The position numbers were made by a program, and so were the translations under genes. A stretch of DNA of 57,882 nt from Opitutia bacterium. GTDB taxonomy: Bacteria; Verrucomicrobiota; Verrucomicrobiia; Opitutales; Coraliomargaritaceae. The stretch lies in NCBI GenBank assembly GCA_002862945.1, contig PKCJ01000060.1:1-57882 (forward strand), written 5' to 3'. Shown here one piece after another: positions 45,984-55,766 of the stretch (position 1 is the first letter of the stretch; every line of letters starts with the position of its first letter). Under the pieces are notes generated by a model, which ran no database searches, was not told the origin of the DNA, and worked only from the letters and a program-made list of their open reading frames with translations.

Positions 45984-47506
45984 TGAACGAACTTCTCATC
46001 GAATTTCTTGGTGGTTTCACCAAGACCAATCAATGGTCAGCTATCCTTCCCGAGATCATGCTCGGTGTGCTTGCGCTCGCACTGCTCGGGGCGGAGATGG
46101 CCTTGCCTAAAAATAAACAGACGCTCATTCCTCGTCTTGCGATTTGGGGGCAAGTTATTGTCTTGCTCTTTGTCATCGCATGCATCGGTTGGTGCAATGT
46201 TGGAGAGAGCGAGTATTTTAGCGGTCTGATCATTCAGAACGACATGACACAGATCATGCGTGCTTTCTTCGTGGTGAGTTCGATCGTGGTCTGCTACCTC
46301 GGTCAGATTTACTTGAGTAAGCAGTCCCTCGCTAAGACTGAGTTTTATGCTTTAGTCCTGATCATTGCTGCGGCCATGATGCTGCTTGTACAGAGTGCCA
46401 ACTTTGTTATGCTTTTCGTCGCATTGGAAACGGTGACTGTTGCCTTCTACGTGCTCGTTGCCTATTCTCGCACCAGTCAATTCTCACTCGAAAGTGGGCT
46501 TAAGTATCTAATCCTCGGTGCGCTCAGCTCTGGCATTTTACTCTTTGGTATCGTCCTTCTTTATGGTATCGCAGGCAGCCCAGAGCTGATGGGCTCAAGT
46601 CGCGACTCGCTCAAGTACATCGAACTGGCTAACTTCATTACCCTGAACACCAACAATCTGATCGGTGTGGATAATATGATCGTGAAGATCGGTGCCCTTC
46701 TCGTAGTCGCCGGTATCTGTTTCAAAATTGGGGCGGTGCCCTTCCAGATTTGGGTGCCCGATGTCTATCAAGGCGCACCGACACCCGTTACTGCCTACCT
46801 CGCTGTTGCTTCCAAAGCGGCTGGGTTTATTGTATTAATTCAGCTTTTGCACGGCCCGTTCATTGGCTTGAAAGAATTCCTTGTGCCCGTGCTGTCTGTC
46901 ATCGCGGCGGCTACGATTTTGTTCGGCAATGTTGCTGCGGTGACGCAGCGCAACGTCAAACGCCTTATGGGGCTCTCAGGGATCGCGCACGCGGGCTACT
47001 TGATTGTAGGTGTGATTGCTTCACTCTACGTCCCATGGGCGGTTTACGCAGTGATCTTTTACCTCGTTACCTATTTACTGGCCTCATTCGCCGTCTTCGG
47101 TGTGATGTCGCTCGCAGCGGATGCCAACGATGCAAACCAAGAGCTTGATCACTACGAAAATTTTGCCCGCAAGCGTCCTTTCCTTAGTTGCGTTTTAGTC
47201 TCTGGCCTCGGTTCCTTGGCGGGGATCCCTCCACTTGGTGGATTCATAGGTAAACTCTTCCTTTTTGTCGCCGCTTTCCAGGCTGGTCTCTACGGACTCT
47301 TGGGCATCTCGGTACTTGGTGTGGTCATTTCAATCTACTATTACTTTGATTGGATTCGCGAATGCTACTTTTCTGCACCCACAAGCGCTGAGGTAGAAGA
47401 CGCCTCTGGCGACGAGACACTAGGAGATCGTATTTTACTTGGTGCTCTGGTAGCCGCTACCGTCGTGATCGGTATCTTGCCTGTTGCGCTACCGATTATT
47501 CGATAG
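45983..47506 (+). CDS. nuoN: NADH-quinone oxidoreductase subunit N
   Basis: Third antiporter-like pump subunit, 507 residues with about 14 helices. Hallmarks are FVALETVTVAFYVLVAY with the conserved glutamate, FKIGAVPFQIWVPDVYQGAP, KRLMGLSGIAHAGY and PPLGGFIGKLFLF. It closes the operon. A strong terminator could not be identified after it; the next plus-strand gene starts about 100 bases later. Confidence 0.95.
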   Translation: MNELLIEFLGGFTKTNQWSAILPEIMLGVLALALLGAEMALPKNKQTLIPRLAIWGQVIVLLFVIACIGWCNVGESEYFSGLIIQNDMTQIMRAFFVVSSIVVCYLGQIYLSKQSLAKTEFYALVLIIAAAMMLLVQSANFVMLFVALETVTVAFYVLVAYSRTSQFSLESGLKYLILGALSSGILLFGIVLLYGIAGSPELMGSSRDSLKYIELANFITLNTNNLIGVDNMIVKIGALLVVAGICFKIGAVPFQIWVPDVYQGAPTPVTAYLAVASKAAGFIVLIQLLHGPFIGLKEFLVPVLSVIAAATILFGNVAAVTQRNVKRLMGLSGIAHAGYLIVGVIASLYVPWAVYAVIFYLVTYLLASFAVFGVMSLAADANDANQELDHYENFARKRPFLSCVLVSGLGSLAGIPPLGGFIGKLFLFVAAFQAGLYGLLGISVLGVVISIYYYFDWIRECYFSAPTSAEVEDASGDETLGDRILLGALVAATVVIGILPVALPIIR

Positions 47507-47607
47507 GTATTTTACTGAGTTTGGGGATACGTATTCAGTAGTTCGAGCGCTTTGACAGATGAACCCTGTATGTTTGGTATCTACCCACATTGATATGACT
47601 TCATAAA

Positions 47608-48078
47608 ATGCGCTACCTCCTAATCGATGCCTATAATGTAATCTGTGCGACGGATTCACTACGTGAGATCATGCAGGGTAAGCTCGAGACCGCGCGCGAT
47701 CAATTGGCCGATATTGTCCGTAGCATTCATGATGCCGAAGCAGTGCATGTCGCCCTTGTGCTCGATAGCCGCAACGACAAACTAGAAGTAGAGCATCCCT
47801 ACAAAGTAAAGACTTTTGAATACCTCTACGCACCCGCAGCCTTGACTGCCGATGGAGTGATTGAGCGCATGGTCGCACGTGTCAATAAGCCCAACGACAC
47901 GAGCGTAGTCAGCAATGACCGTATGGTTAGAGAGTCGGTCCGTGCCAACGGCGCCATAGCACTGCGCCCCGAAGAACTCTTCGAATGGGCGAGGGGATGT
48001 GAATTACGGCTAAGTCAAGATACCCGCCGAAGAAATGCCGCGAATGCCAAGAATTTTAGAAACGGACTGGATTTGTAG
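47608..48078 (+). CDS. NYN-domain ribonuclease, YacP/Rae1-like
   Basis: A 156-residue PIN-like nuclease of the YacP family. The LLIDAYNVI start supplies the first metal-binding Asp (Asp7), VLDSRNDKLEV the second acidic site, and DGVIERMV and VSNDRMVRESV further acidic positions. In Bacillus the relative Rae1 cleaves mRNA on the ribosome; whether this protein does so is inference from the family. The C-terminus is basic. It follows nuoN on the same strand but has no functional link with it. Confidence 0.82.
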   Translation: MRYLLIDAYNVICATDSLREIMQGKLETARDQLADIVRSIHDAEAVHVALVLDSRNDKLEVEHPYKVKTFEYLYAPAALTADGVIERMVARVNKPNDTSVVSNDRMVRESVRANGAIALRPEELFEWARGCELRLSQDTRRRNAANAKNFRNGLDL

Positions 48079-48164
48079 CGAGTTAGTTCGAGGCTGGCAG
48101 GAGAGTGATGAGAGGATAGAAAATAGAATCTACAAGAGCAGGGCACAGATAAGTTGAGGATATT

Positions 48165-49667
48165 TCAATGTTTCCATATGGAGTTTATCTGATTCAGTTC
48201 GAGGCTGAGCAACTTCACACTCCCACCCTTCGTACTGAGGCTCAAACTGTCGTCTTTCGGGTTGAAGGCAACATGATGGCTGAGGGAGAATACGCCCTCT
48301 TCGGAGAAGATCTCGATCGATGACCAATCGACGAGCATTCGTATTTTAAGAATCTGGTTCGAGTCGGGTCTTAACGCAGGGGGATTCTTACTACCAAATT
48401 TGTTTTTCTCAGCACCCTGATACATTAGTTTTTGATCAGCGATGTTGTATCGATACTTTAAACGGGCGATTTCGAAAACAATCTCATCTGCCGTAGCACC
48501 CTCCAAATCAAAGCTAACGGTCATATCGAAGGCTTTTGACCGAACCTCATTAAGGATGTTTTCGTGGTTTAGATTCTGCTTGGTGATGCGGACCGTGCAG
48601 CCAGTGTAGAGTTTTTTAATGGTGGCGATCGGAGTGCGAGTGACCCGCATTTTACCGTCGCGGGTTACCAGTCCAAGTTCGACAGGAAAGGTCGCGTTTC
48701 GCTCCCATGGTTTCTCGTCAATTCCACCGTTCCATTCGTCCATCCAGGCTAGTTGGATGTATTTTTTTACAGGCATTGTATGAGGAAAAAATGTCTGACC
48801 GGCATAGAAATCAGGACCAAGATCCATAAACAGGTCCTCTTTGGACTTATTCTCATCGAAAAAATGCGTTCCATCAAAATGCCCCACAAGGTACTTACCG
48901 GCGGCATCGTAGAGGACCCACTTCATCTTCTCGGGATCGCCATCAAGTGGGAGTTCGACCAGGTCTGGGCATTCAAAGCCAAACCGGAGGTTGCTCAGCC
49001 TTTTCCAAGTGATCAGATCCTTCGACCCGTAAAAAGTTGTCCCCTCTTCATAGATGGCTAAGACCCATTTTTTTGTAGCTTCGTGCCAAATGACACAGGG
49101 GTCCCTTGGGGTGTCGCCTGTAGTGGGATGGGCAACGGGGTTTTTTTCGTAATTATGCCACGTCTGCCCGTGGTCGTTGCTCCAGGCAATACAGGTTCCC
49201 ACTTTTGTGCCTGTATAAAAGGTAATAAGGGCGGGCTTCGGTGAACCTGTAATTTTTGCGGCAACCGGTCCGCTGACCACGATTCCACTTCCCGAATAAA
49301 TCTGATCTCCTGAAACATTTTGTTTTGCGCCAGCATCGAGTGCATGGCTACTCCTTCCAATGAGGGCAAGTCCATGATCATTCCAGTGGAGGAGGTCTGT
49401 GCTGCTGGTATAGCCTGCGTCCCTTTTGTTTGTTCCCCACTGGTAGGTCATGTGGTAGATGCCGTCGACATACCAAAGGGCGTTAATGTCGTTCATCCAC
49501 CCATTACGAGGCGAAAAGTGAAACTGAGGGCGATAATTTTCTTGGTAGTCGGTGGCGTGGTAGTGTCCGGAAAATGGCCGAGCACTATCGACTTCGGGGA
49601 CAATAAATCCCCATCCACTGGGAATCAGAGCTGCCCAAATAAGTGGTAAACATAAAAGACTCTTCAT
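48165..49667 (-). CDS. Secreted glycoside hydrolase family 32 fructanase
   Basis: A 500-residue exported beta-fructosidase-type enzyme acting on levan, inulin or sucrose. A signal peptide covers about residues 1-20. The GH32 triad is complete: nucleophile Asp60 in NGWMNDINALWY, transition-state stabiliser Asp189 in R-D-P, and acid/base Glu232 in the E-C motif. The usual W-M-N-D-P-N-G is changed to W-M-N-D-I-N-A. A five-bladed propeller domain (about 45-345) is followed by a C-terminal beta-sandwich (about 355-500). No sugar transporter or fructokinase gene is nearby, so it is a lone catabolic gene. Confidence 0.9.
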   Translation of the reverse strand: MKSLLCLPLIWAALIPSGWGFIVPEVDSARPFSGHYHATDYQENYRPQFHFSPRNGWMNDINALWYVDGIYHMTYQWGTNKRDAGYTSSTDLLHWNDHGLALIGRSSHALDAGAKQNVSGDQIYSGSGIVVSGPVAAKITGSPKPALITFYTGTKVGTCIAWSNDHGQTWHNYEKNPVAHPTTGDTPRDPCVIWHEATKKWVLAIYEEGTTFYGSKDLITWKRLSNLRFGFECPDLVELPLDGDPEKMKWVLYDAAGKYLVGHFDGTHFFDENKSKEDLFMDLGPDFYAGQTFFPHTMPVKKYIQLAWMDEWNGGIDEKPWERNATFPVELGLVTRDGKMRVTRTPIATIKKLYTGCTVRITKQNLNHENILNEVRSKAFDMTVSFDLEGATADEIVFEIARLKYRYNIADQKLMYQGAEKNKFGSKNPPALRPDSNQILKIRMLVDWSSIEIFSEEGVFSLSHHVAFNPKDDSLSLSTKGGSVKLLSLELNQINSIWKH

Positions 49668-49719
49668 GGTGAATTTCCTCTATTTACTCAACGATGAGGA
49701 TAGGCAAGCGCCTAACGAG

Positions 49720-51081
49720 CTAAACCTCGTATTCCAGTAGTGGCTCGGGGTCGATTACCTTCGTGTTGGGAAGACGCTCCTTGAGTTGAGTCTGAAACCA
49801 ATCGCGTGCGTCTTGATCACCGTGGGTTAAGATGATGGCACGGGCTTGCGTTTGTTCGGCATATTCGAGTAGTTCGCTGCGGTCGGCATGGCCGCTGAGG
49901 TCGAACTGATCAATGCTGGCACGGATTGGCGCGTTGTAGTCGAGCGCTTCGAAAAAGAAGGTCGCCTCTTCGTCGTAAGATTCCAGTAGCTGCCCTCCTG
50001 GCGTGTCGGGATCGCAGTAGCCGACGAAGCAGAGGCCATTGTTTGAATGGGGCAGGAGCGAGGCAGCGATCTTATAAGAGGGTGTATGCTCAACCATCAT
50101 ACCACTACTCACGAGGTAAATGCCCTTTCGCGGGAGATCACGTCCTGGGCGCATGTTAAGGTCGACGGAGCGGACATCCATCTTTTCTAGTATCTCAATA
50201 TTGAAATCAATTAAGTTAGTTTGCTTGCGAATTTTATCAAAGTGCTCGCAGACAGCCATGCCGAGCCCTGCGGCGTGAATAGGAGACTTTGGCAAGCGAC
50301 CATTGTTGCGTGCTTCGTAAATTATTTTAAAGAGCTCCTGCATGCGTCCGAGCGCAAATACAGGTATTAAGCAGCTGCCGCCGCGCTCTAGGATCGCAGC
50401 AATCTGATCGACCAGTTGATTGACTTCGGAGGCGCGGGTATTGCCCGGCTCACGACCTTTGGCGCCTCGGGTCGTTTCTAGGATGAGGGTGTCCAATGGA
50501 CCTGGTGGCAGTTGAGCTCCTTGGAGGGTGCGTTGAGCTTCTAAGAGGACGTCGCCAGAGAAGACGATGCGTCGATGCTTGTAGATGAATTCGACGGCAG
50601 CGGCGCCCGCTACGTGTCCTGCGGGGTGGAGGATTACTTTGATCTTTTCTCTCCCCTTAGTATAGATTTCACTACGCCCAAAACGCTGAATGGTCAACTG
50701 CTTACTAAATTGAACGACATCGCGGTGGAGAAAGAGTGGATACTCGGCGATGCCATGCTCTTCTCGCTGACGCTTCATTACGTTGATCGAGTTACGCAGC
50801 ATGCGCGTCGCAAGGGTGACATTGGGCGCGGTGGTGATGACGGGCGTCTTTGGGTATTGCGCGGTCACGATGGGCATGGAACCGAGGTGATCGAGGTGGC
50901 AGTGCGTGAGCACTATCAGGTCAAGGTCTATATTTTCAATAGGCTTGAAGTCAGGCAGAGCATCATAGCCAAGTTTTTTCGGATTGAGCCCAGAATCGAT
51001 CAATAGGTTGAAGCTACCGATCTGAACGAACATAGAGTTCGCACCGATTTCGCCGTGGCGGTTTAGGTCGATTAGCTTCAT
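49720..51081 (-). CDS. Metallo-beta-lactamase fold RNase-like protein with beta-CASP domain
   Basis: A 453-residue member of the CPSF73/RNase J-related group, zinc-dependent RNA nucleases. The metal motif H60-x-H62-x-D64-H65 is in LTHCHLDHLGS; the later motifs HPAGHVAGA, IVFSGDVL, the beta-CASP segment ILETTRG, and C-terminal LSGHADRSEL and LTHGD are all present. It lacks the long C-terminal region of RNase J, so it is closer to the YsH1/KH-less CPSF-like bacterial proteins. Substrate unknown; GH32 next door is unrelated. Confidence 0.9.
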   Translation of the reverse strand: MKLIDLNRHGEIGANSMFVQIGSFNLLIDSGLNPKKLGYDALPDFKPIENIDLDLIVLTHCHLDHLGSMPIVTAQYPKTPVITTAPNVTLATRMLRNSINVMKRQREEHGIAEYPLFLHRDVVQFSKQLTIQRFGRSEIYTKGREKIKVILHPAGHVAGAAAVEFIYKHRRIVFSGDVLLEAQRTLQGAQLPPGPLDTLILETTRGAKGREPGNTRASEVNQLVDQIAAILERGGSCLIPVFALGRMQELFKIIYEARNNGRLPKSPIHAAGLGMAVCEHFDKIRKQTNLIDFNIEILEKMDVRSVDLNMRPGRDLPRKGIYLVSSGMMVEHTPSYKIAASLLPHSNNGLCFVGYCDPDTPGGQLLESYDEEATFFFEALDYNAPIRASIDQFDLSGHADRSELLEYAEQTQARAIILTHGDQDARDWFQTQLKERLPNTKVIDPEPLLEYEV

Positions 51082-51392
51082 ATTGTGTTCTTGAGCGTGA
51101 TTTTCATTTCAAATCTTATAATTTGGAGTGGTTCGTAGGCTCTGCCTTTTTGTGGATTACGAAAAGCACTAAATGACACGAAAACACCCTTATGTTTCTA
51201 AAGTATTTTTTGCATCTGGAACCAGCTAACAGAGAGCATATTATGAATCGTAGGTCTTCTGGGACGGGGATTCTGACCTTAAAATATCCAATCATTTATA
51301 AATATAGCTTGTCTGCTCTAGGCTTAAAGAATTGAAACGTAATATATGATGCCCTCTGCATTAGTCACTTGAAGCGACTGCCTTTTTCCTCC
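51082..51392. other. Intergenic region between the divergent beta-CASP and purF-type genes
   Basis: About 310 bases, AT-rich, with no convincing open frame. TATGAT at 51345-51350 could be a -10 box for the plus-strand gene, but no matching -35 sits at the right distance. I see no riboswitch or terminator. Both divergent promoters must lie here. Confidence 0.5.
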
Positions 51393-53306
51393 ATGAGCGA
51401 TTTTTTAAAGCACGAATGCGGTATCGCGATGATCCGCCTTTTGAAGCCTTTATCCTACTTCCAAGAAAAATATGATACGCCATTGTATGGCTTCAATCAG
51501 CTGTTTTTGCTGATGGAAAAACAGCATAACCGAGGGCAAGACGGTGCTGGAATTGGCTGCGTCAAGCTCCGTGTGAGACCAGGTGCACCCTACATGGCGC
51601 GCGAGCGCACGATTGAGGGCAACTCGCTTTCGCGAATCTTTAAGGGCCAACTCAAGGCCTACCAAAAGATGGTTGATGATGGCATCATTCATCCTGAGTT
51701 TCCAGAAACGGTGAAAGATAATTTTGGATTCGGTGGCGAAATTTTGCTCGGGCATCTTCGCTATGGCACCTCGGGCGTTTATTCATCGACCAGCTGTCAC
51801 CCATATGTGCGTCAGTCAAATTGGCCTACAAAGAACCTAATGTTGGCGGGTAATTTTAATATTACTAATGAGAAAGATCTTAATAACGACCTTATCAACC
51901 GTGGCCAACATCCAATCTTTGGCACGGACACGCAGGCGGTACTTGAAGAGATCGGCTTTCATCTAGACGAGGCTCACGATGCGATCTACCATAAGATGCG
52001 CGACCAAAATGTGGAGGGCAAGAGGATCCCGAGTATCATTAGCAAAGAAATAGATCCTGTGCGTATCTTGCAAAATGCCGCTGCCAATTGGGATGGTGGT
52101 TTTGCCATTGCGGGGCTGATTGGTAATGGGGACACTTTTGTTATGCGTGACCCGCAAGGGATCCGACCATGCTATTACTTTCACAACGACGAGGTAATCG
52201 CATTCGCTTCCGAGCGTGTCGCACTGATGACGATTTTTGATCAGCCGATCGAAAATGTCTGCGAAGTCGAACCTGGTTCAGCTATGGTTGTAAAGAGCGA
52301 TGGTAAAATCTACTCCGAACGGTATACTGAATCGAAGCCGATCACGCCCTGTTCCTTTGAGCGCATATATTTCTCACGCGGCAACGATGCTGAAATCTAC
52401 GCTGAGCGCAAGGCGCTGGGTGGTGCACTGCTTGAGCAAGTTGTCAAAGCGATTGATAACAATTTTGCCGATAGCGTCTTCAGCTTCGTTCCCAACACAG
52501 CAGAAGTTGCTTATTACGGTTTGCTTGATGCTGTGCGACTTCACCGACGCCAAGAAGTGAGCGAACGCCTACTCGAAGCCAATGAGGCCGGCACGCTGGA
52601 TAAAGAGTTGATCGACGAACTAATCATGGGCAACTGGCCGCGCGGTGAAAAGATTGCCCACAAGGACATCAAATTGCGTACCTTTATCTCGCAGGAAGAA
52701 GGACGTGCTAAACTCGTCTCGCACGTCTACGATATCACCTACGGTGTCGTCAAAGAGAAAGACTGCTTAGTCTGTATCGACGATTCTATCGTACGTGGGA
52801 CTACGCTAAAGGAGTCGATCCTCAAAATTCTAAGTCGCACCAAGCCGCGCAAGATCGTAGTCGCTTCCACTGCTCCGCAGATCCGTTATCCTGATTGCTA
52901 CGGAATCGATATGTCGGAACTGGGTAAATTCATCGCCTTCAAAGCCACTGTCGAATTGATCAAGGACGACGGGAATAACGATCTCTTGCAAGACGTTTAT
53001 CAAGACTGCATTGCTCAGGCTGATCTGCCTGCAAGTGAGATGAAGAATCACGTCAAGCGCCTCTATGACCGCTACACCGAAGAGCAGATTTCAGCTAAAA
53101 TTGCTGAACTCGTTTATCCTAAGAATGTGCATTGGGAGGGCGAACTCGAGATCGTCTTCTTACCCGTCGATAAAATGCGTAAAGCGATTCCTGTGCACAA
53201 TGGTGATTGGTATTTTACGGGTAAATATCCGACGCCGGGCGGCGTCGCGACAGTCAATAAAGCTTTTATTAATTACTTCGAGAACAAGACGGGACGGGCC
53301 TATTGA
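51393..53306 (+). CDS. purF: Long-form amidophosphoribosyltransferase (PurF family)
   Basis: Class II glutamine amidotransferase fused to a phosphoribosyltransferase; PurF makes phosphoribosylamine, the first step of purine synthesis. From the ATG at 51393 there are 637 residues; the nucleophile is Cys9 in KHECGIAMIR, implying removal of an eight-residue leader. QHNRGQDGAG and LGHLRYGTSG belong to the glutaminase site, and CIDDSIVRGTTLKESI is the PRPP loop. The canonical enzyme has about 470-510 residues; this long form is typical of Bacteroidota and Verrucomicrobiota and may coexist with a classical PurF. An upstream TTG extension is unlikely. Confidence 0.85.
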   Translation: MSDFLKHECGIAMIRLLKPLSYFQEKYDTPLYGFNQLFLLMEKQHNRGQDGAGIGCVKLRVRPGAPYMARERTIEGNSLSRIFKGQLKAYQKMVDDGIIHPEFPETVKDNFGFGGEILLGHLRYGTSGVYSSTSCHPYVRQSNWPTKNLMLAGNFNITNEKDLNNDLINRGQHPIFGTDTQAVLEEIGFHLDEAHDAIYHKMRDQNVEGKRIPSIISKEIDPVRILQNAAANWDGGFAIAGLIGNGDTFVMRDPQGIRPCYYFHNDEVIAFASERVALMTIFDQPIENVCEVEPGSAMVVKSDGKIYSERYTESKPITPCSFERIYFSRGNDAEIYAERKALGGALLEQVVKAIDNNFADSVFSFVPNTAEVAYYGLLDAVRLHRRQEVSERLLEANEAGTLDKELIDELIMGNWPRGEKIAHKDIKLRTFISQEEGRAKLVSHVYDITYGVVKEKDCLVCIDDSIVRGTTLKESILKILSRTKPRKIVVASTAPQIRYPDCYGIDMSELGKFIAFKATVELIKDDGNNDLLQDVYQDCIAQADLPASEMKNHVKRLYDRYTEEQISAKIAELVYPKNVHWEGELEIVFLPVDKMRKAIPVHNGDWYFTGKYPTPGGVATVNKAFINYFENKTGRAY

Positions 53307-53318
53307 TCCTGTTTAGTC

Positions 53319-53336
53319 CCGCCTTATGGCGGTTTT
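53319..53336 (+). terminator. Probable terminator after the purF-type gene
   Basis: CCGCC (53319-53323), TTAT loop, GGCGG (53328-53332) and then TTTT. The stem is short but GC-only, 12 bases after the stop codon. Confidence 0.6.
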
Positions 53337-53415
53337 GAATGCTTACACGAGTGGTGAATAGGGCACTTAAGTTATCATTTCTTTACGACCTTCTGTAGGC
53401 AGAGTTTTAACCTGT

Positions 53416-55665
53416 TTACCCGCTAATCGCTGCGACCACGTCGTCAACCGACTCGGCACTCTTGATCTGCTTGCGCAAGCGTTCTCTACGGCAGTTCTTG
53501 GCGATCTCAGCAAGCGCAGCGAGATGGCCTTCGGTATCTCCCTCAGGACTGATAATGAAGAAAATTAAGTCAATTGCTTCATCTTGTCCTTGAATGGTGA
53601 GCCCCTTTTTGAGATGCGCTATGAAACAGACACGATAGTCGAGGTTTTCGCAATACAGGTTTGGAATGGCAATACCATGACCAAGGAAGGCAGGAAAGAC
53701 GCGGCCTTGCTCCTCAAGGTCTTCGAGTATCTGTTCTTCGGAGCTCGAAGGTAGGTGTTGCGCAGCAATTTTTGCGAGTAGTTGATAGAGGCTTTCTATG
53801 TTTTCACATTCGGTATTAATGAAGCCGCCACTATGGAGCGCACGCAAGAGGAAGCCCTCGGAGCGGCGCAGGCAGATTACCTCGTCTTCCTCCTTCACCA
53901 TCTCTTTAAGTATAGCGTCGTGCGGTATGGCTCTAAGTTGTTTTCCGCGACGAATGAAGAGAGGATGCCAGTCGCCAGAGGCGAGGCTCTTGCCTTCTTC
54001 CCATTTTATAGTCTCGAAACTGCTCTCACCTTGCAGTAGCTCGCTGCCAATCACGGCGGGGCGCGATAGGTCACCGAAGACGCCTTGTCCAGTCAGCTGG
54101 TCAGCCTCGGTTGGGCTATCGAGTGGTACCCAGCCAAATACTTTTTCGTTATCAAGCTCCTTCGCCCAGCGCTGCATCAGGATTTGGTTCAGCTCGACAT
54201 TATCGGTAAGCGCGAGCACGTATCCCGCGCCAAAGAGGGCTTGTTCATTTTCATACAGTTTTTCCGCTTCCATACCGTCGCAGTGTAGTGTGTTTAGGCC
54301 TTCCTTTTTTGCTAGTGCGATGTTGCGTGCATTGGTGTCGAGCAAAAGGACGTGTTGTTCATCTTTTCGCATCAGCTTACGCGCCAATTCACGACCAAAG
54401 TGGTGTGCACCGATAACGACCCAGTCGTTTGGCGCGGGACGTTGTAGGCCGAGCAATTTAGCGAACATGCCCGCCGAGAGTCCTTGAATAAGAACGGTCG
54501 CGCAGATGACTGAATAGACAAAAGACTCCAGTAGGGCGGGATCGCCGACCTGGTTTTCTTTGGCGCTGAGACTTAAGGCAAAGAGTGATGCCATTGATGC
54601 GGCGACTACGCCGCGCGGAGCAACCCAGCTGAGTAGTGCCTTTTGCCTGAGATTCAAGTCTGTCCCGAATGAAGACGCCGCGATGCTCAAGGGTCGGATG
54701 ATGAGAATAACAGAAAAGAGCACCCATCCGCCGTCCAGTTTGAAGAAATCGATAAACTGCTGCAGCTCTAATCGAGCGACCAAAAGCAAGAAAAGCATGC
54801 CGATGAGCAGATCCACAATTTCAGCTTTAAAGGCTTTAATTTCACGAAGCTGACGTGGTTTTTTGATTCCCACGATAAGACCAGCAATCGTCACAGAGAG
54901 CAGGCCCGCTTCGGGTTTAATCAACTCAGTCGCCCCGAAAATGAGCATGGCACTGGCCAGTGCGAAGGCATTAACGATGTTATCTGGCACCCAGTTTCTC
55001 TTCATCACCCAATAGATCGAGTAACCACCGATCAGGCCAATGGCAGTACCACTGGCTACGCGGATCAAAAAGCTGGGGATGGCCACAGCACCACTGCCTT
55101 CGACCACCCACTCGAAGCAGAGAATCGCAATAAATACCCCGATGGTGTCGATTAATACCCCTTCCCAGTGAAGGATGCTAGCCAACTTTTGCTGCACACG
55201 GATACGGCGCAAGAGCGGGACAATTACGGTCGGTCCGGTTACGATAATGAGGCTGCCCATAAGTAGAGAAAAGGCCGGCGAGGTATTAAAAACGATGTAA
55301 GCGGTCAACGCAGAGCCGAGCCAAGTAATGAGCACACCAATTGTGAGTAAGCGTTTAATCACCGTTGAGGTTTGCTTAAATTCCTTGAGGTCCAGTGTCA
55401 GCGCGCCCTCGAACAGAATCAGCCCGACCGCTAGTGAGACAATCATGGGCAGGAAATCGCCCAGCGCATTCGGCTGGAGCACTTGTAGCCACTCGGGCCC
55501 CAGTGCAAAACCACCCAATAGCAGCAAGACAATCGTCGGCAAATGCAAGCGGCGCGCGAGCACCGTGAGCAGACATCCAGCACCGACTGCAAAACAGAGC
55601 GCCCATAGGGCACCTTGAGAATTGCCCACGGCGAGGGTTTGAAAGGTGTTCATGACTGACAGCAA
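53416..55665 (-). CDS. CPA1-type cation/proton antiporter with TrkA-N and EIIA-like domains
   Basis: A 749-residue inner-membrane antiporter. Residues ~15-410 form 12-13 helices of the NhaP-type sodium(potassium)/proton exchanger; the conserved VTGPTVIVPLLRR and LHWEGVLIDTIGV blocks carry the ion-binding Asp. Residues ~418-550 are a Rossmann-type TrkA-N domain (VVIGAHHFGRELA), though its Gly motif is imperfect. The last ~150 residues form a PTS EIIA type 2 domain, but the position of the phosphorylated His (normally G-I-A-I-P-H) is Asn669. The protein is therefore probably regulated allosterically, not by PTS phosphorylation. Monocistronic. Confidence 0.88.
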   Translation of the reverse strand: MLSVMNTFQTLAVGNSQGALWALCFAVGAGCLLTVLARRLHLPTIVLLLLGGFALGPEWLQVLQPNALGDFLPMIVSLAVGLILFEGALTLDLKEFKQTSTVIKRLLTIGVLITWLGSALTAYIVFNTSPAFSLLMGSLIIVTGPTVIVPLLRRIRVQQKLASILHWEGVLIDTIGVFIAILCFEWVVEGSGAVAIPSFLIRVASGTAIGLIGGYSIYWVMKRNWVPDNIVNAFALASAMLIFGATELIKPEAGLLSVTIAGLIVGIKKPRQLREIKAFKAEIVDLLIGMLFLLLVARLELQQFIDFFKLDGGWVLFSVILIIRPLSIAASSFGTDLNLRQKALLSWVAPRGVVAASMASLFALSLSAKENQVGDPALLESFVYSVICATVLIQGLSAGMFAKLLGLQRPAPNDWVVIGAHHFGRELARKLMRKDEQHVLLLDTNARNIALAKKEGLNTLHCDGMEAEKLYENEQALFGAGYVLALTDNVELNQILMQRWAKELDNEKVFGWVPLDSPTEADQLTGQGVFGDLSRPAVIGSELLQGESSFETIKWEEGKSLASGDWHPLFIRRGKQLRAIPHDAILKEMVKEEDEVICLRRSEGFLLRALHSGGFINTECENIESLYQLLAKIAAQHLPSSSEEQILEDLEEQGRVFPAFLGHGIAIPNLYCENLDYRVCFIAHLKKGLTIQGQDEAIDLIFFIISPEGDTEGHLAALAEIAKNCRRERLRKQIKSAESVDDVVAAISG

Positions 55666-55766
55666 ACTTGTTATTTCTTATTCTTAATTATTCTCTCAAT
55701 CCTAATCACGCTCTTGGAGCAGCAGGGGGATTAAGCGGGATCAAGAGTAGGATACAGACAGATGAA

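Noticed and set aside
51256-51270. 15-base string shared with the EF-G terminator region (21764-21778)
   Set aside because: A few 15-base matches are expected by chance in a window of this size, and the copy at 51256 lacks the pairing arm of the hairpin, so it is not a second terminator or a mobile repeat.
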